The position numbers were made by a program, and so were the translations under genes. DNA of 64,000 bases, from positions 310,001-374,000 of the forward strand of contig NZ_RQPI01000003.1 in assembly GCF_003854965.1 (NCBI RefSeq). The letters are read 5' to 3'. How positions within the stretch are numbered: position 1 is the stretch's first letter; each line of letters begins with the position of its first letter. This DNA is from Paenibacillus rhizophilus (lineage in GTDB: Bacteria > Bacillota > Bacilli > Paenibacillales > Paenibacillaceae). Positions 47,953-57,347 of the stretch are shown here, in pieces. The notes beneath the pieces are model-generated. The model had not been told where the DNA came from. It was given only the letters and a program-made list of their open reading frames with translations, and searched no databases.

Positions 47953-48954
47953 ATGAGCTTTCCATTTATGCGGCACCGCCGCTTGCGGTCTTCCGCCGGT
48001 ATTCGCGGGATGGTGCGCGAGACGGTGCTGAATCCGCTCGATTTGATACAGCCGATATTTGTTACGTATGGAACCGGGATCAAGCGGGAGATCGGCTCCA
48101 TGCCGGGCGTTTATCATTTCTCGCTCGATACGCTGAAGGAGGAAGTGGATGAAATCGTCTCCCTTGGCATACCGGCGGTTCTGCTGTTCGGCATTCCGGA
48201 GACGAAGGACGCCGTCGGCTCCTCCGGGTTCGACGAGCACGGAATCGTGCAGGAGGCGACACGCTTGATCAAGCAGTGGTATCCCGATCTGCTCGTTGTC
48301 GCCGATACCTGCCTGTGCGAGTTCACGGACCACGGCCACTGCGGCATGGTGCATACCCATACCGTGGACGGCGTTGTTCACGGCGATGTGATGAACGACG
48401 CTTCGCTTGAACTTCTGACCCGCACGGCGGTATCGCAGGCGAAGGCCGGAGCGGATATCATCGCGCCGTCGAACATGATGGACGGGTTCGTGCAGGCGAT
48501 CCGCGCCGGGCTGGACGAGGCCGGGTTCGAGCATGTGCCGATCATGTCCTATTCGGTCAAGTACGCTTCCGCGTTCTACGGTCCGTTCCGTGAGGCGGCG
48601 GACTCTGCGCCGCAGTTCGGCGACCGGAAGACGTACCAGATGGACCCCGCGAATGTGCGCGAGGCGATCCGCGAAGCGGAGAGCGACGTGCTGGAAGGCG
48701 CCGATATGCTGATGGTGAAGCCCGCGCTCGCTTATATGGATGTCATTCGCGTGATCCGCGACCAGTTCGCTCTTCCGCTCGTCGCTTATAACGTCAGCGG
48801 CGAATACTCAATGGTCAAGGCGGCTGCGCAGCAGGGCTGGATCAACGAGAAGGCAATTGTGCTGGAGCTTCTGACAGGTCTGAAGCGCGCTGGCGCCGAT
48901 ACGATCATTACGTACCATGCCAAGGACGCGGTCCGCTGGCTGCGCGGGGAGTAG
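47953..48954 (+). CDS. hemB: Delta-aminolevulinic acid dehydratase (porphobilinogen synthase)
   Basis: 333 residues; condenses two aminolevulinates. Zinc-binding cysteines in '[14 protein letters not shown]' (about 118-131), Schiff-base lysines in '[16 protein letters not shown]' (about 198-213) and '[14 protein letters not shown]' (about 255-268). GGAGGAAGTAGA precedes the ATG. Cys-rich zinc type. Separated from hemD by two unrelated genes, and followed after 22 bases by hemL. Confidence 0.98.
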   Translation: MSFPFMRHRRLRSSAGIRGMVRETVLNPLDLIQPIFVTYGTGIKREIGSMPGVYHFSLDTLKEEVDEIVSLGIPAVLLFGIPETKDAVGSSGFDEHGIVQEATRLIKQWYPDLLVVADTCLCEFTDHGHCGMVHTHTVDGVVHGDVMNDASLELLTRTAVSQAKAGADIIAPSNMMDGFVQAIRAGLDEAGFEHVPIMSYSVKYASAFYGPFREAADSAPQFGDRKTYQMDPANVREAIREAESDVLEGADMLMVKPALAYMDVIRVIRDQFALPLVAYNVSGEYSMVKAAAQQGWINEKAIVLELLTGLKRAGADTIITYHAKDAVRWLRGE

Positions 48955-48976
48955 AACTAGACAGGAGGGATTAGGA

Positions 48977-50278
48977 ATGGGCAAGGAGAGCTTGGCTCGG
49001 AGGGAAGAAGCTTCCCGGGCCGCTTTTGAAGAGGCGAAGCACTACATTCCCGGCGGGGTGAACAGCCCGGTCCGGGCGTTCAAATCGGTCGGCTTGACTC
49101 CGATCTATGTGGAACGCGGGGAAGGCTCCCGGATTTACGATATCGACGGCAACAGCTTTATTGATTACGTCTGCTCCTGGGGACCGCTCATTATGGGCCA
49201 TGCCCATCCGGAAGTGGTTAAGGCGCTGCAGGAAACGGCGGTCAGAGGAACGAGCTTCGGCGCGCCTACGCTGATCGAGACGGAAATGGCCAAGACGGTC
49301 GTGGAACGCGTTGATTCGGTGGATATCGTGCGGATGGTCAACTCCGGCACGGAAGCGACCATGAGCGCGATCCGGCTGGCCCGCGGGTATACGGGCAGAA
49401 GCAAAATCCTGAAATTCGAAGGCTCCTATCACGGCCATGGCGACAGCCTGCTGATCAAGGCCGGCTCCGGCGTCGCGACGCTCGGGCTGCCGGACAGCCC
49501 GGGGGTGCCGGAAGGGATAGCCTCGAATACAATCGCCGTGCCGTACAACGATCTGGAATCGGTCAAGCTGGCTTTCGAGCGCTTCGGCAGCGATATCGCC
49601 GCGGTTATCGTGGAGCCGATTGCCGGGAATATGGGCGTCGTTCCGCCGGCTCCCGGATTTCTGGAAGGCCTGCGCAAGGTGACCACGGGCTATGGAGCCC
49701 TGCTTATTTTTGATGAGGTCATGACCGGCTTCCGCGTGAACCGGGGCTGCGCGCAGGGCCTGTTCGGCATCAAGCCGGACCTGACCTGCTTCGGCAAGGT
49801 CATCGGCGGCGGACTTCCCGTCGGTGCCTATGGCGGAAGCCGGGAGATTATGGAGCAAATCGCCCCATCCGGTCCGATCTACCAGGCGGGCACACTCAGC
49901 GGCAATCCGCTGGCGATGGCGGCGGGTCTTACGACGCTGAAGCTGCTGACGCCTGAGGTCTACGACCGGCTGGAAACTCTGGGCGCGCGGCTGGAAGAAG
50001 GGCTCAGAGCGAATGCGGAGGAGGCCGGAGTTCCGCTGACCGTGAACCGTGTAGGCTCGATGGTGTGTCCGTTCTTTACGGCGGGGCCGGTAACCAATTA
50101 CGAAACGGCGAAGGGCAGCGACGTGAACCGTTTCCGCGCCTATTTCGGCGAGATGCTGGAACGGGGAATCAGCGTGCCACCTTCGCAATTTGAGGGTATG
50201 TTTATTTCCGCGGCCCACACCGAGCAGGATATCGACGATACGATTGAGGCTCATCGCGCGGCCCTGAAGACGCTATGA
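48977..50278 (+). CDS. hemL: Glutamate-1-semialdehyde 2,1-aminomutase
   Basis: 433 residues, PLP enzyme making aminolevulinate from glutamate-1-semialdehyde. '[16 protein letters not shown]' start, '[20 protein letters not shown]', '[10 protein letters not shown]' and the PLP lysine in '[17 protein letters not shown]'. AGGAGGGATTAG precedes the ATG at 48977 (an earlier in-frame start overlaps hemB). Its TGA overlaps the next ATG (ATGA). Confidence 0.98.
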   Translation: MGKESLARREEASRAAFEEAKHYIPGGVNSPVRAFKSVGLTPIYVERGEGSRIYDIDGNSFIDYVCSWGPLIMGHAHPEVVKALQETAVRGTSFGAPTLIETEMAKTVVERVDSVDIVRMVNSGTEATMSAIRLARGYTGRSKILKFEGSYHGHGDSLLIKAGSGVATLGLPDSPGVPEGIASNTIAVPYNDLESVKLAFERFGSDIAAVIVEPIAGNMGVVPPAPGFLEGLRKVTTGYGALLIFDEVMTGFRVNRGCAQGLFGIKPDLTCFGKVIGGGLPVGAYGGSREIMEQIAPSGPIYQAGTLSGNPLAMAAGLTTLKLLTPEVYDRLETLGARLEEGLRANAEEAGVPLTVNRVGSMVCPFFTAGPVTNYETAKGSDVNRFRAYFGEMLERGISVPPSQFEGMFISAAHTEQDIDDTIEAHRAALKTL

Positions 50279-51219
50279 AGCCGGGGGAATCGGCCAAGAA
50301 GCCAGGCGGGGTACGGCGCGGGGAATGGCTGGAGACGATGCCCGGCCGCAGTGTGACCTCCGCCGAGGACAAAGGCGAGGCCATTGACCGGTGGCTGAAG
50401 GAGACGGTCGGAATGCCGGACAAGCTGCTGGCGCGGCTTCGCCGCGAGGACGGTATTCAGTGGAGAGGGGACCGGCTGCGGCTGGCCCTTTTTCCGCTCA
50501 GGGAACCGGGGATTGAACCGGTCTGGCATGAGCTTGAAGTGCTGCACGAGGATGACTTCTGCCTCGTCGTTCACAAGCCTGCAGGCATGGCGGTGCATCC
50601 GGACGGAAGCGGGAACGGCGTGACGCTGGATCATGCGGTCGCCGCCCATTACGCCGCCTCCGGCGAGAATTGCGCCGTCCGGCATATTCACCGGCTGGAC
50701 AAGGAAACGACCGGACCGGTGCTGTACGCGAAGAATGAATTCGCGCAGGCGATTCTGGATGAGGCGATGCGGGACAAGGCGATTTCCCGCCGGTATGCCG
50801 CCATTGTCCGTGGGGAGGTGCCCCGCTCGCTGACCGTAATCGATCAGCCGATCGGCCGGGACCGCCATCATGCCGGACGCCGGAGGGTATCTCCCGGCGG
50901 GCAGCCGGCGGTGACCCGGATTGTCGGCCGCGAGGTATGGCAGGGAGCATCTCTGCTGCGTATCGAGCTGGAGACAGGCCGGACGCACCAGATCCGGGTG
51001 CATTTAAGCCATGTAGGCCATCCCCTATACGGAGACGAGCTGTATGGAGGGCCGAAAGCGCCGGTAGTTCAGGGGAGCCGTCCGCTGCTGCGGCAGGCGC
51101 TGCACGGGGAAGCCCTGCGCTTTGCGCATCCATGGAGCGGGGAAGAACTTGACATTGGCGATCCCTGGCCGGACGATATGCTGCTGCTGCAGAACGTTCT
51201 TAGCGGCGGCATCAGGTAA
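50275..51219 (+). CDS. RluA/RluD-family pseudouridine synthase
   Basis: 314 residues. The catalytic loop [17 protein letters not shown] (about 140-156) carries the Asp of HRLD; '[27 protein letters not shown]' is the second family motif. The N-terminal ~80 residues are variable, without a clear S4 domain. It is translationally coupled to hemL. Target RNA (rRNA or tRNA) unknown. A terminator follows. Confidence 0.93.
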   Translation: MKPGESAKKPGGVRRGEWLETMPGRSVTSAEDKGEAIDRWLKETVGMPDKLLARLRREDGIQWRGDRLRLALFPLREPGIEPVWHELEVLHEDDFCLVVHKPAGMAVHPDGSGNGVTLDHAVAAHYAASGENCAVRHIHRLDKETTGPVLYAKNEFAQAILDEAMRDKAISRRYAAIVRGEVPRSLTVIDQPIGRDRHHAGRRRVSPGGQPAVTRIVGREVWQGASLLRIELETGRTHQIRVHLSHVGHPLYGDELYGGPKAPVVQGSRPLLRQALHGEALRFAHPWSGEELDIGDPWPDDMLLLQNVLSGGIR

Positions 51220-51224
51220 ACCGA

Positions 51225-51281
51225 CAAAAAAGGATCAAAACGCATCAGCCAAGCTGCCGGGTGCTTTTGATCCTTTTTTTG
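51225..51281. terminator. Bidirectional-type terminator after the hemL unit
   Basis: AAAAAAGGATCAAAA and TTTTGATCCTTTTTT are inverted repeats separated by about 24 bases, giving a stem with A-run and T-run on either side; it could end transcription in both directions. Confidence 0.85.
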
Positions 51282-51363
51282 TTTAGCTGCTGCGGAAAAA
51301 TAGAGCCGGGGACGCAGAAGGCGTCTCCCGGCCGAACTGTGCATTCGTAATCAAATCGGAACG

Positions 51364-51561
51364 CAGAATGGATGAAACGGAATTCCTCCCTTTTATTTCT
51401 CCAAAAATGGTCTTAGGCTGCACCCGGACGGGAATTTCTCCATCTTAATTGGACGTTTCCTCTGAAAACTGCCAGATGGAAGTCAATAAGCCGGAGTTTT
51501 TCCTGCTTAAAGGCCGGGATGCCCCATTTTTCAGGAAATGAGAGGGAGGTTTTCCCGTTCG
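51364..51561. repeat. Dispersed intergenic repeat, copy B (~198 bp)
   Basis: Matches 5908-6104 in order and orientation: GCAG...TGAAACGGAATT at the left, GGGAATTTCTCC in the middle, GAGGGAGGTTTTCCCGTTCG at the right. No open frame of quality. It separates two converging units (hemL and greA). Confidence 0.75.
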
Positions 51562-51626
51562 CGCCGGAGTCACCAGAGACTAACCGCCCGGCCCTTCCGC
51601 CGTATAATAAACCTGCGAGCCTGTTG

Positions 51627-52112
51627 TTAAGCCAGCCGGATTTCCAGCAGCTCATACTCAATTACGCCTGCTGGCGCATCCACTTTGATGACGCTGCCGG
51701 CTTTTTTGCCGATAAGCTCTTTGCCCAGGGGGCTTTCGTACGAAATTTTATTATGGGCCACATCGGCCTCGGCGGGGCTTACAATCCGGTATTCGACTTT
51801 CTCCGAGAACTCAATATCATTCAGGACAACAACGGAGCCGATGCTGACGGAGGAAACATCCAGACTGTCCGCCCTTACGACACGGGCGTACTTCATCATG
51901 TTCTCCAACTGCTTGATGCGCGTCTCCATAAAAGCCTGATCATCCTTGGCGGAATGGTACTCGCTGTTTTCCTTAAGGTCACCGTAGCTGATCGCTACCT
52001 TCAGGCGCTGGGCCAGTTCCTTGCGTTTTACCGTTTTGAGTTCTTTAAGTTCTTCTTCCAGCTGGGCAAAGCCCTCCGGAGTCAGGATAATTTCATCTTC
52101 TTTGTTAGCCAT
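51627..52112 (-). CDS. greA: Transcription elongation factor GreA
   Basis: 161 residues. N-terminal coiled coil (about 8-80: 'LTPEGFAQLEEELKELKTVKRKEL', 'SYGDLKENSEYHSAKDDQAFMETRI') with the acidic D/E tip, then an FKBP-like C-terminal domain ('GSVVVLNDIEFSEKVEYRIV', 'ISYESPLGKELIGKKAG'). It rescues backtracked RNA polymerase. The ATG at 52112 follows GGGAG on the minus strand. Convergent to the hemL unit, divergent from spoVID. Confidence 0.97.
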   Translation of the reverse strand: MANKEDEIILTPEGFAQLEEELKELKTVKRKELAQRLKVAISYGDLKENSEYHSAKDDQAFMETRIKQLENMMKYARVVRADSLDVSSVSIGSVVVLNDIEFSEKVEYRIVSPAEADVAHNKISYESPLGKELIGKKAGSVIKVDAPAGVIEYELLEIRLA

Positions 52113-52368
52113 TATGATCACTACTCCCAATTTCTCGCTTTTAACTCTGCCTCTATTGTACCCTAAATGGGGCGCAAGTGATAATGTCCGGTTTAATGGT
52201 CGGTTTATTCGCGGAATTTTCGCAGCTTCAGGGGGCTTTTGGCGGCGGCTTTTGAACGGATTGTCATGTGCTCTTTTTAGAAGCATATACATGGGGAGAG
52301 TAACATTTTGGGCTTACGCTCTGGGCCTGTCCCGGGGTTAGATTATGCCAAGAAGGAGGACATTTCCC

Positions 52369-53706
52369 GTGTTTGACCAGTCCCACGGCCTGCGGTTTGA
52401 TATTTACGAACGCATTCACCTGTCTCAAGACCTTCCGGGGATATCCGAACTGGAAGAGGTTGAGCTGCTGCCGGATATTCAGGTCATTCAGCGAGAAGAC
52501 CGGGCGGAACTGCACGGACAGCTGCTGCTGACGGGCCTTTACCGGAGCGAAGACGACCGGACCCACCGTTTGGAGCACTCCATTCCGGTTGAAATCACGG
52601 TGCCGCTGGCCCGGGTCAGCTCGCTTGATGAGATCGGTGTGGAAATTGAAAATTTCGATATCGACCTTCTGACGATGCGCAGCGTGAATATTACCGGTGT
52701 GCTGTCGCTGCGCGGAATCGGAGGGGCGGAGCCGGCTCCCGCCTGGCAGAGTGAAGAGTTTACCGTTGCTTATTCGCCGGATGAGGGAGAGAGAGCTTTG
52801 TCCGGGAAAGCCGATGACCCGGCGGAGGGCGCAGAGGGATTGTATGAAAATTCCCTTTGGACATTCGGAGAAGGAGCAACGGAAGATGCCGTCCAGGAGC
52901 GGGAGCAGACGGTAGCATTCAGTGCTGCTCAGGCATATCCGGGAATCACGGAGGAAGAAGACGGCGATGAATCGCCCATCTTGAATCTGGAGGAGGACCG
53001 GTATGCCGAGATTCATACGGAGAGCGGCCAACCGTTCAGCATTGAACAAGAGCCGGATTTTGGCAGCCAGTGGAAGACTCCGGAAAGCTGGAGCCATTTT
53101 GCCACGGGCGGTACGGACGCAGGCGGCAGCACGTTTGCCGGTGGCCGGACTTCCGCTGCGGACACGGCGGATATTGAGGCGGCGGACGGCGAAGAGAGTG
53201 CGGATATCGCAGACGCTTCAGACGCGGTTTCCTTTGAGTCCCACGCTGCGGACGACGGCACTTCGGCGGAAGAACAGCTTGCGCAGGACGCCGGCAGCCT
53301 TTCGGAGACGGCCTTGTCCCCGGAGGAGAAGCATGATCTGAAAATCGCTCTCGGCAGCAAAAAGGACGCAGGCGAACAGGCCAAGGAGCACCTGAGCTTC
53401 TCTTCCCTGTTGTCCTCCAGCCGCTCGCGCAGCGAGAATGAGGAAGCTTTGGCGGAAAAAGCCGCCTCCGAAGCGGCGGCCGTCACTCCGTCTGAATCTT
53501 CCGAGGATACTGAATGGAAGAGCAGATTCATGAGGAACAAGGACGGAGAGGGGGCCTTCCGCAAGGTTCGCCTCTGCATTGTGCAGCGCGAGGAGACGCT
53601 GGATACGATTGCGGAGAAATATCAGCTCAGCGCCCGCGAACTGGTTCTGTACAACCGGCTGCCCGGCCAGACGGTGGAGGAAGGGCAGGTTATTTATATT
53701 CCGTAG
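52369..53706 (+). CDS. spoVID: Spore coat morphogenetic protein SpoVID
   Basis: 445 residues. Starts at GTG 52369, 9 bases after AGGAGG; an in-frame ATG at 52345 has no site. The N-terminal domain (about 1-125: 'LRFDIYERIHLSQDLPGISELEEVELLPDIQV') is the conserved SpoVID part, followed by a long acidic, Ala/Ser/Glu-rich spacer (about 130-385) and a C-terminal LysM domain (about 397-445: 'VQREETLDTIAEKYQLSARELVLYNRLPG'). It guides coat encasement of the forespore; placed between hemL and valS as in Bacillus. The expected ysxE gene is missing. Confidence 0.9.
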   Translation: MFDQSHGLRFDIYERIHLSQDLPGISELEEVELLPDIQVIQREDRAELHGQLLLTGLYRSEDDRTHRLEHSIPVEITVPLARVSSLDEIGVEIENFDIDLLTMRSVNITGVLSLRGIGGAEPAPAWQSEEFTVAYSPDEGERALSGKADDPAEGAEGLYENSLWTFGEGATEDAVQEREQTVAFSAAQAYPGITEEEDGDESPILNLEEDRYAEIHTESGQPFSIEQEPDFGSQWKTPESWSHFATGGTDAGGSTFAGGRTSAADTADIEAADGEESADIADASDAVSFESHAADDGTSAEEQLAQDAGSLSETALSPEEKHDLKIALGSKKDAGEQAKEHLSFSSLLSSSRSRSENEEALAEKAASEAAAVTPSESSEDTEWKSRFMRNKDGEGAFRKVRLCIVQREETLDTIAEKYQLSARELVLYNRLPGQTVEEGQVIYIP

Positions 53707-53729
53707 GGACTTCCCGGCGGAGCATATTC

Positions 53730-53761
53730 AAATCCCGGCTGATAAACAGTCGGGATTTTTG
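53730..53761 (+). terminator. Terminator of spoVID
   Basis: AAATCCCG pairs with CGGGATTT around a loop, with a T-run at the end. Confidence 0.8.
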
Positions 53762-53780
53762 TTTGGAAGATCTCAACAAT

Positions 53781-53809
53781 ACGTCTTTCCTGGAGGGAGA
53801 CGTTTTTTT
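53781..53809 (+). terminator. Second terminator before gntR
   Basis: ACGTCT/AGACGT hairpin with inner TCC/GGA pairs, then seven T. It insulates gntR from spoVID. Confidence 0.7.
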
Positions 53810-53846
53810 GTATTATTTGTATTATAATATATAATACAAATAATAC
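53810..53846. promoter_or_regulatory. GntR operator palindrome over -10 box
   Basis: GTATTATTTGTATTA (53810-53824) and TAATACAAATAATAC (53832-53846) form a perfect 15-bp inverted repeat with a 7-base spacer. The -10 TATAAT (53823-53828) lies in its centre. Binding here would block RNA polymerase; it is most likely the autoregulatory site of the GntR protein that follows 22 bases later. Confidence 0.78.
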
Positions 53847-53867
53847 TTTATTGGTTGGAGGTAACTT

Positions 53868-54263
53868 ATGATCATAACGCTTGATTTCAAGAGTGAGACG
53901 CCTATTTACATGCAGCTTCGGAATGCGGTGGTTGTAGCGATCGGCAAGGGCGATTTGAAGGACGGCGAGAAACTGCCGACGATCCGGCAGCTGGCAGAGG
54001 AGCTCGGGATTAACGCGATGACGGTAAATAAAGCCTATGCAATTCTGAAGAACGAAGAATTCATTACGATTGACCGCAGGCACGGAGCTACAGTAACAAG
54101 GCCCGAGGGCGGACGCGGGGAGTACAGAGAGAAGCTGGAACAGGAACTGACCCTCGTTATCAGCGAAGCCAGCCTAAAGGGAGTGGGCCGGAAGGAATTC
54201 CTTGATACCTGCGCGGATATTTTCGCAGAGCTCGCCGCTGGACAACGTCCGATTGCAGAATAG
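53868..54263 (+). CDS. GntR-family (YtrA subfamily) transcriptional regulator
   Basis: 131 residues: N-terminal winged helix (about 9-75: 'SETPIYMQLRNAVVVAIGKGDLKDGEKLPTIRQLAEELGINAMTVNKAYAILKNEEFI') and a short helical C-terminus, the small-effector-free YtrA layout. GGTTGGAGGTAAC precedes the ATG. It probably represses itself and the next gene through the palindrome at 53810-53846. YtrA-type regulators often control ABC transporters responding to cell-wall stress; here the partner is a membrane protein. Confidence 0.92.
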   Translation: MIITLDFKSETPIYMQLRNAVVVAIGKGDLKDGEKLPTIRQLAEELGINAMTVNKAYAILKNEEFITIDRRHGATVTRPEGGRGEYREKLEQELTLVISEASLKGVGRKEFLDTCADIFAELAAGQRPIAE

Positions 54264-54280
54264 AAAGGGGCCTGATAAAA

Positions 54281-55660
54281 ATGACGATGGTATTGATATT
54301 GATTCCCATATGCCTCATTATCCTCTTAACAATGCAACTGTCTTACGGTATGCGGCCGCACATTACTGGAGGAATCATTGTCTTCGGTATTGGCATCCCG
54401 GAGCATGCCTCCCAAGCCGAGGAACTGGAGAGCCTAAGGGCTTCTTTCCGTCGAAACAATATCTTCTTTATCGTTATGAGCTCGTTTACGCTTCTCCCGA
54501 TGTTTGCGTTGAACCGTTATTTTTCACTGATCTTTTTATACTGGTGGGCCTGGATGGGTCTTGGAATATGGGGCGGATACCGATTGTTCGTAAAATATCA
54601 CCGGGCCGTTGCCCGGATCAAGCGTGAGCATGATTGGATCATGGGAGAACGGCGCGTCGTTCGAGTCGATACCACGCTTATTTCTCAGAAGAAACAGCTG
54701 ACCCTTTCTCCTTTTTGGTGTATCGCGCCGTTTCTGCTCTCTTTGTTCGTTATGTTCTACTCGCGGCGTTCTTCCGGAGAACTTGAGGTAATCATGGGCA
54801 TCCAGGCAGCCGGAATGACGCTGTTGTTCTTCCTTCTTTCTCTTGCGATCCGGCGTATGCGGACCAAGGTATACAGCGCAGACAGCGCAATAAATACGGC
54901 GCTCAATCGGGCGCAGCGGAGATATTGGTCGGTGCTGTTCCTGGCAATGGCTATACTGGACGCCGTATTTACCGCAGCCGTTACGCTTTCCGGAATGGAA
55001 ACCTCGGCCCGCTTTGACGCTGCTTGGCACATTTTTATCGGAATCCAGGTGGCGGCCCCTTTTGCCGTCGCCAATTACACGGATCGTAAAATGAAGGAGT
55101 GGAGTAAACGGCTTGATGAAGCCGACGGTCGGCTATTCTACACGGACGATGATGAATATTGGATTAACGGAATTACTTACTGCAACCCGAACGACCGGAG
55201 TATGCTGGTGTCTAAGCGGACCGGGACCGGATTCACGCTCAATATGGCGACGCGCGGCGGCAAAGTCATAATGGGCGTCACCCTTGCATTGGTTGCTATA
55301 ATTATTGCGGGACTTGCGATTTTTTTGTTCAGGGAAGATTGGATGCCGCCGAAACTGACGGTGGGCATGGATGGAACCGTACGTGTGCAAAGTCCAAGCT
55401 ACGGTTATTCTTTTCAACTGGATCAAATCCGTGAACTTCGGCTGGAGGACAGATTGCCTGACGGGACTCGGACGAATGGCGTGGCAACCGATAGCTATGC
55501 CAGAGGGCATTTCAGACTGGATGGCTGGGGAAATACCAGGGCGTACATATTCAAGCACTCGCCTCCTTATATTGTCATCAGGTTAGCGGATGAATATATC
55601 GTGTTTAACGATAGAAAAGCTTCGGATACCCTGCGGACGTTCGAGGAACTCAGACGCTAA
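54281..55660 (+). CDS. Membrane protein with DUF5808-like domain
   Basis: 459 residues. Membrane helices at about 3-22, 63-80, 85-100, 147-163, 170-190, 218-236, 245-265 and 335-357. The segment 'DDDEYWINGITYCNPNDRSMLVSKRTGTGFTLNMA' (about 287-321) resembles DUF5808 domains, and the last ~100 residues look like a PH-type fold. A ribosome site (AGAAAGGGG) precedes the ATG, 17 bases after gntR, so the two form one regulated unit. Function unknown. Confidence 0.8.
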   Translation: MTMVLILIPICLIILLTMQLSYGMRPHITGGIIVFGIGIPEHASQAEELESLRASFRRNNIFFIVMSSFTLLPMFALNRYFSLIFLYWWAWMGLGIWGGYRLFVKYHRAVARIKREHDWIMGERRVVRVDTTLISQKKQLTLSPFWCIAPFLLSLFVMFYSRRSSGELEVIMGIQAAGMTLLFFLLSLAIRRMRTKVYSADSAINTALNRAQRRYWSVLFLAMAILDAVFTAAVTLSGMETSARFDAAWHIFIGIQVAAPFAVANYTDRKMKEWSKRLDEADGRLFYTDDDEYWINGITYCNPNDRSMLVSKRTGTGFTLNMATRGGKVIMGVTLALVAIIIAGLAIFLFREDWMPPKLTVGMDGTVRVQSPSYGYSFQLDQIRELRLEDRLPDGTRTNGVATDSYARGHFRLDGWGNTRAYIFKHSPPYIVIRLADEYIVFNDRKASDTLRTFEELRR

Positions 55661-55750
55661 CTTCCGCATTAAATATCGGTGAAATATCCGTGGCTGCGAT
55701 CAGGCTGTACTGGCGAATTGGTCGATTTTGCGATAGACTAAAATATAGGA

Positions 55751-55803
55751 GACGAAGAACGTCCCGATCCATTCCCGCCGAATGGATCGGGACGTTCTTC
55801 GTC
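55751..55803. repeat. Perfect 24-bp inverted repeat
   Basis: A 24-base arm (55751-55774) is exactly repeated in inverse at 55780-55803 around a 5-base loop (CCGCC), with arms starting GACGAAGAACGTCCC. Only ATTTTAG follows, so it is a weak terminator at best. It stands between the DUF5808 gene and the broken gene at 55825. Confidence 0.85.
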
Positions 55804-55824
55804 ATTTTAGGGGAGGTAATCAAA

Positions 55825-56506
55825 ATGAATGTTGAGGAAGCGCATGCAGCATTTATCGAGTACCATTTGCAGAGCAGAACAGGAGAACGAAAAGGCCGCC
55901 TGAAGCGGGGACACCGCGATGCCGAGAAGCTATTTTGCCGCAGCATATGGTGGCCGCTTCAAGGAAATTTCAATAATTTGCATCCGGAATACGAAGTTTT
56001 GGATTGGCGGGGGCTATCCTACTTTTGCGATTTTGCCTGGCTTACGCCGTTTGCGAAGCTGATCATCGAAATCAAAGGTTTCGGTCCCCACGTCACGGAC
56101 ATGGACAGAAAAAAATATTGCAACGAACTGAACCGGGAAACTTTTTTAACGGCGATGGGTTTCCAGGTCATTTCTTTTGCCTATGACGACGTCGCTCATC
56201 ATCCTGAACGAACCATCACGCTTCTGCGCATGGTGCTTAGCCGTTATCAGTCCGAGACTTCTCCGGTTAACCTGAACAGTGTGGCGGAACGGGAAATCAT
56301 CCGCCCTTGCCTGTATGCTCGCCCGCCCCCTTCGCCCCATCGATGTGGAGACTCATTTAAGCATCAACCATCGCACAGCCGTTCGAATGCTGCAAACACT
56401 TTGCGAGAAAGGATGGTTTACTGCTGCAACCGGAGCGGCGGGCAAACATATAGTGCGGTACGAGCTGCAGCGAGGCGCGATGAACCAAATCATGCAGAAA
56501 ACCTGA
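55825..56506 (+). pseudogene. DUF559-like endonuclease-type gene with frameshift
   Basis: GGGGAGG precedes ATG 55825. The first ~157 codons have conserved features of a restriction-endonuclease-like fold: 'EVLDWRGLSYFCDFAW' and 'KLIIEIKGFGPHVTDMDRKKY' (D-x-n-ExK type site), then 'TAMGFQVISFAYDDV'. After 'SVAEREIIR' at about 56300 the frame changes: the continuation 'ACMLARPLRPIDVETHLSINHRTAVRMLQTLCEKGW' is in the next frame and ends at 56506. One extra C in the CGCCCTTGCC stretch explains it. Either a real inactivation or a sequencing error. The C-terminal part looks like a winged helix. Confidence 0.75.
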
Positions 56507-57000
56507 AATTATACATCTTTTATCGGCGTTGGAACGTTCACTGAATAATATGCCTGCCTAGATACAGTTATTTTCCCGTGCAAGCTCAAATGCAGTCGGC
56601 AGAGCCTTGAGTTCCTGCACAATAGCAGGTTTTTCCGCCTAACCACCGCTTGTGTTCGAAATAACCTGCACTTTAGCTGTTTTGCAAGGCGCCGATTGCC
56701 GATTCGCTGCTTTGCCAGACGCCGATTGTAGATTAGCTATTTTCAAGACGTCGATTAGCTGTTTTGCCAGACGCTCAACTAAAAATCGCCAAGCCCTTCA
56801 TGGTGGAGCACGAAAGCCAACCTCGAACTTACATACTCGTAGAGTAATACTTGCAAAATGACGAGACGCCAAGCAAGCCCTCATGCCCAGCAGATACTTT
56901 CCGCCAAAAATTCGTAAGCGATTGTCCTGCTATGACCAGCCTCCCTGTTGACTACGCCGAAAGCAAAATGTATTATGTAAAGTATTAAGCAATATTTCCT
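56507..57000. other. Intergenic region with tandem repeat, no gene
   Basis: About 490 bases before the valS T-box. It contains degenerate tandem repeats at 56674-56777. An open frame at 56652-56861 is an effect of these repeats (no ribosome site, repetitive product) and is not called. Confidence 0.6.
56674..56777. repeat. Degenerate tandem repeat (22-30 bp units)
   Basis: Four units in a row: 56674-56703, 56704-56733, 56734-56755 and 56756-56777, each starting TAGCTGTTTTGC or TCGCTGCTTTGC and containing GACGCCGATT or a variant. The third and fourth are shorter. Confidence 0.7.
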
Positions 57001-57306
57001 TAAAGACTGGGAACGGGAAGAGTAGGCGGTGAGCCCTTCAGAGAGCGGAATGCAACAGCTGTGAGCTTCCGCAGGATGCAGCCAGCCGAAGTCGCCCCGG
57101 AGTCGCACGTTTGAGCTGTATGGCCGTTAAGCCCATATCGTTAGAGCGCGCCGGACGCAGGCCGTTATTTCTGCATTGAGTGTCGCGTTTTGCCGGCGTT
57201 TTTTATTGAACAATCCGGCTCCGCCGTTGCCCGGCGCAGTACGCGAAACAAAGGTGGTACCGCGAAAGAATGACCTTTCGTCCTTTGAGGACGGAAGGTC
57301 TTTTTG
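57001..57306 (+). promoter_or_regulatory. T-box riboswitch controlling valS
   Basis: Leader RNA sensing uncharged tRNA-Val. Stem I contains AGAGAGC (about 57040) and GTGAGCTTCCGC (about 57061); the specifier loop shows GAA-GTC, with GTC (Val) at 57091-57093. The T-box sequence AAGGTGGTACCGCG is at 57251-57264, followed by the terminator hairpin at 57272-57306. When tRNA-Val is uncharged, the antiterminator forms and valS is read. The start near 57001 is approximate. Confidence 0.93.
57272..57306 (+). terminator. Regulated terminator of the valS T-box
   Basis: GACCTTTCGTCC pairs with GGACGGAAGGTC (one mismatch) and is followed by five T; it competes with the antiterminator that includes the T-box sequence. 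Confidence 0.9.
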
Positions 57307-57347
57307 TATTTATTTCGACAGTTAGACAAATATGGAGGTAAAAAGCA

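Noticed and set aside
48971..50254. 427-codon minus-strand frame across hemL
   Set aside because: Shadow of hemL; rich in Arg/His/Gln and without domains.
56674..56777. CRISPR-like array
   Set aside because: Units are directly adjacent without unique spacers and diverge strongly; no cas genes.
56652..56861. 69-codon plus-strand frame
   Set aside because: Product reflects the tandem repeat; no ribosome site.
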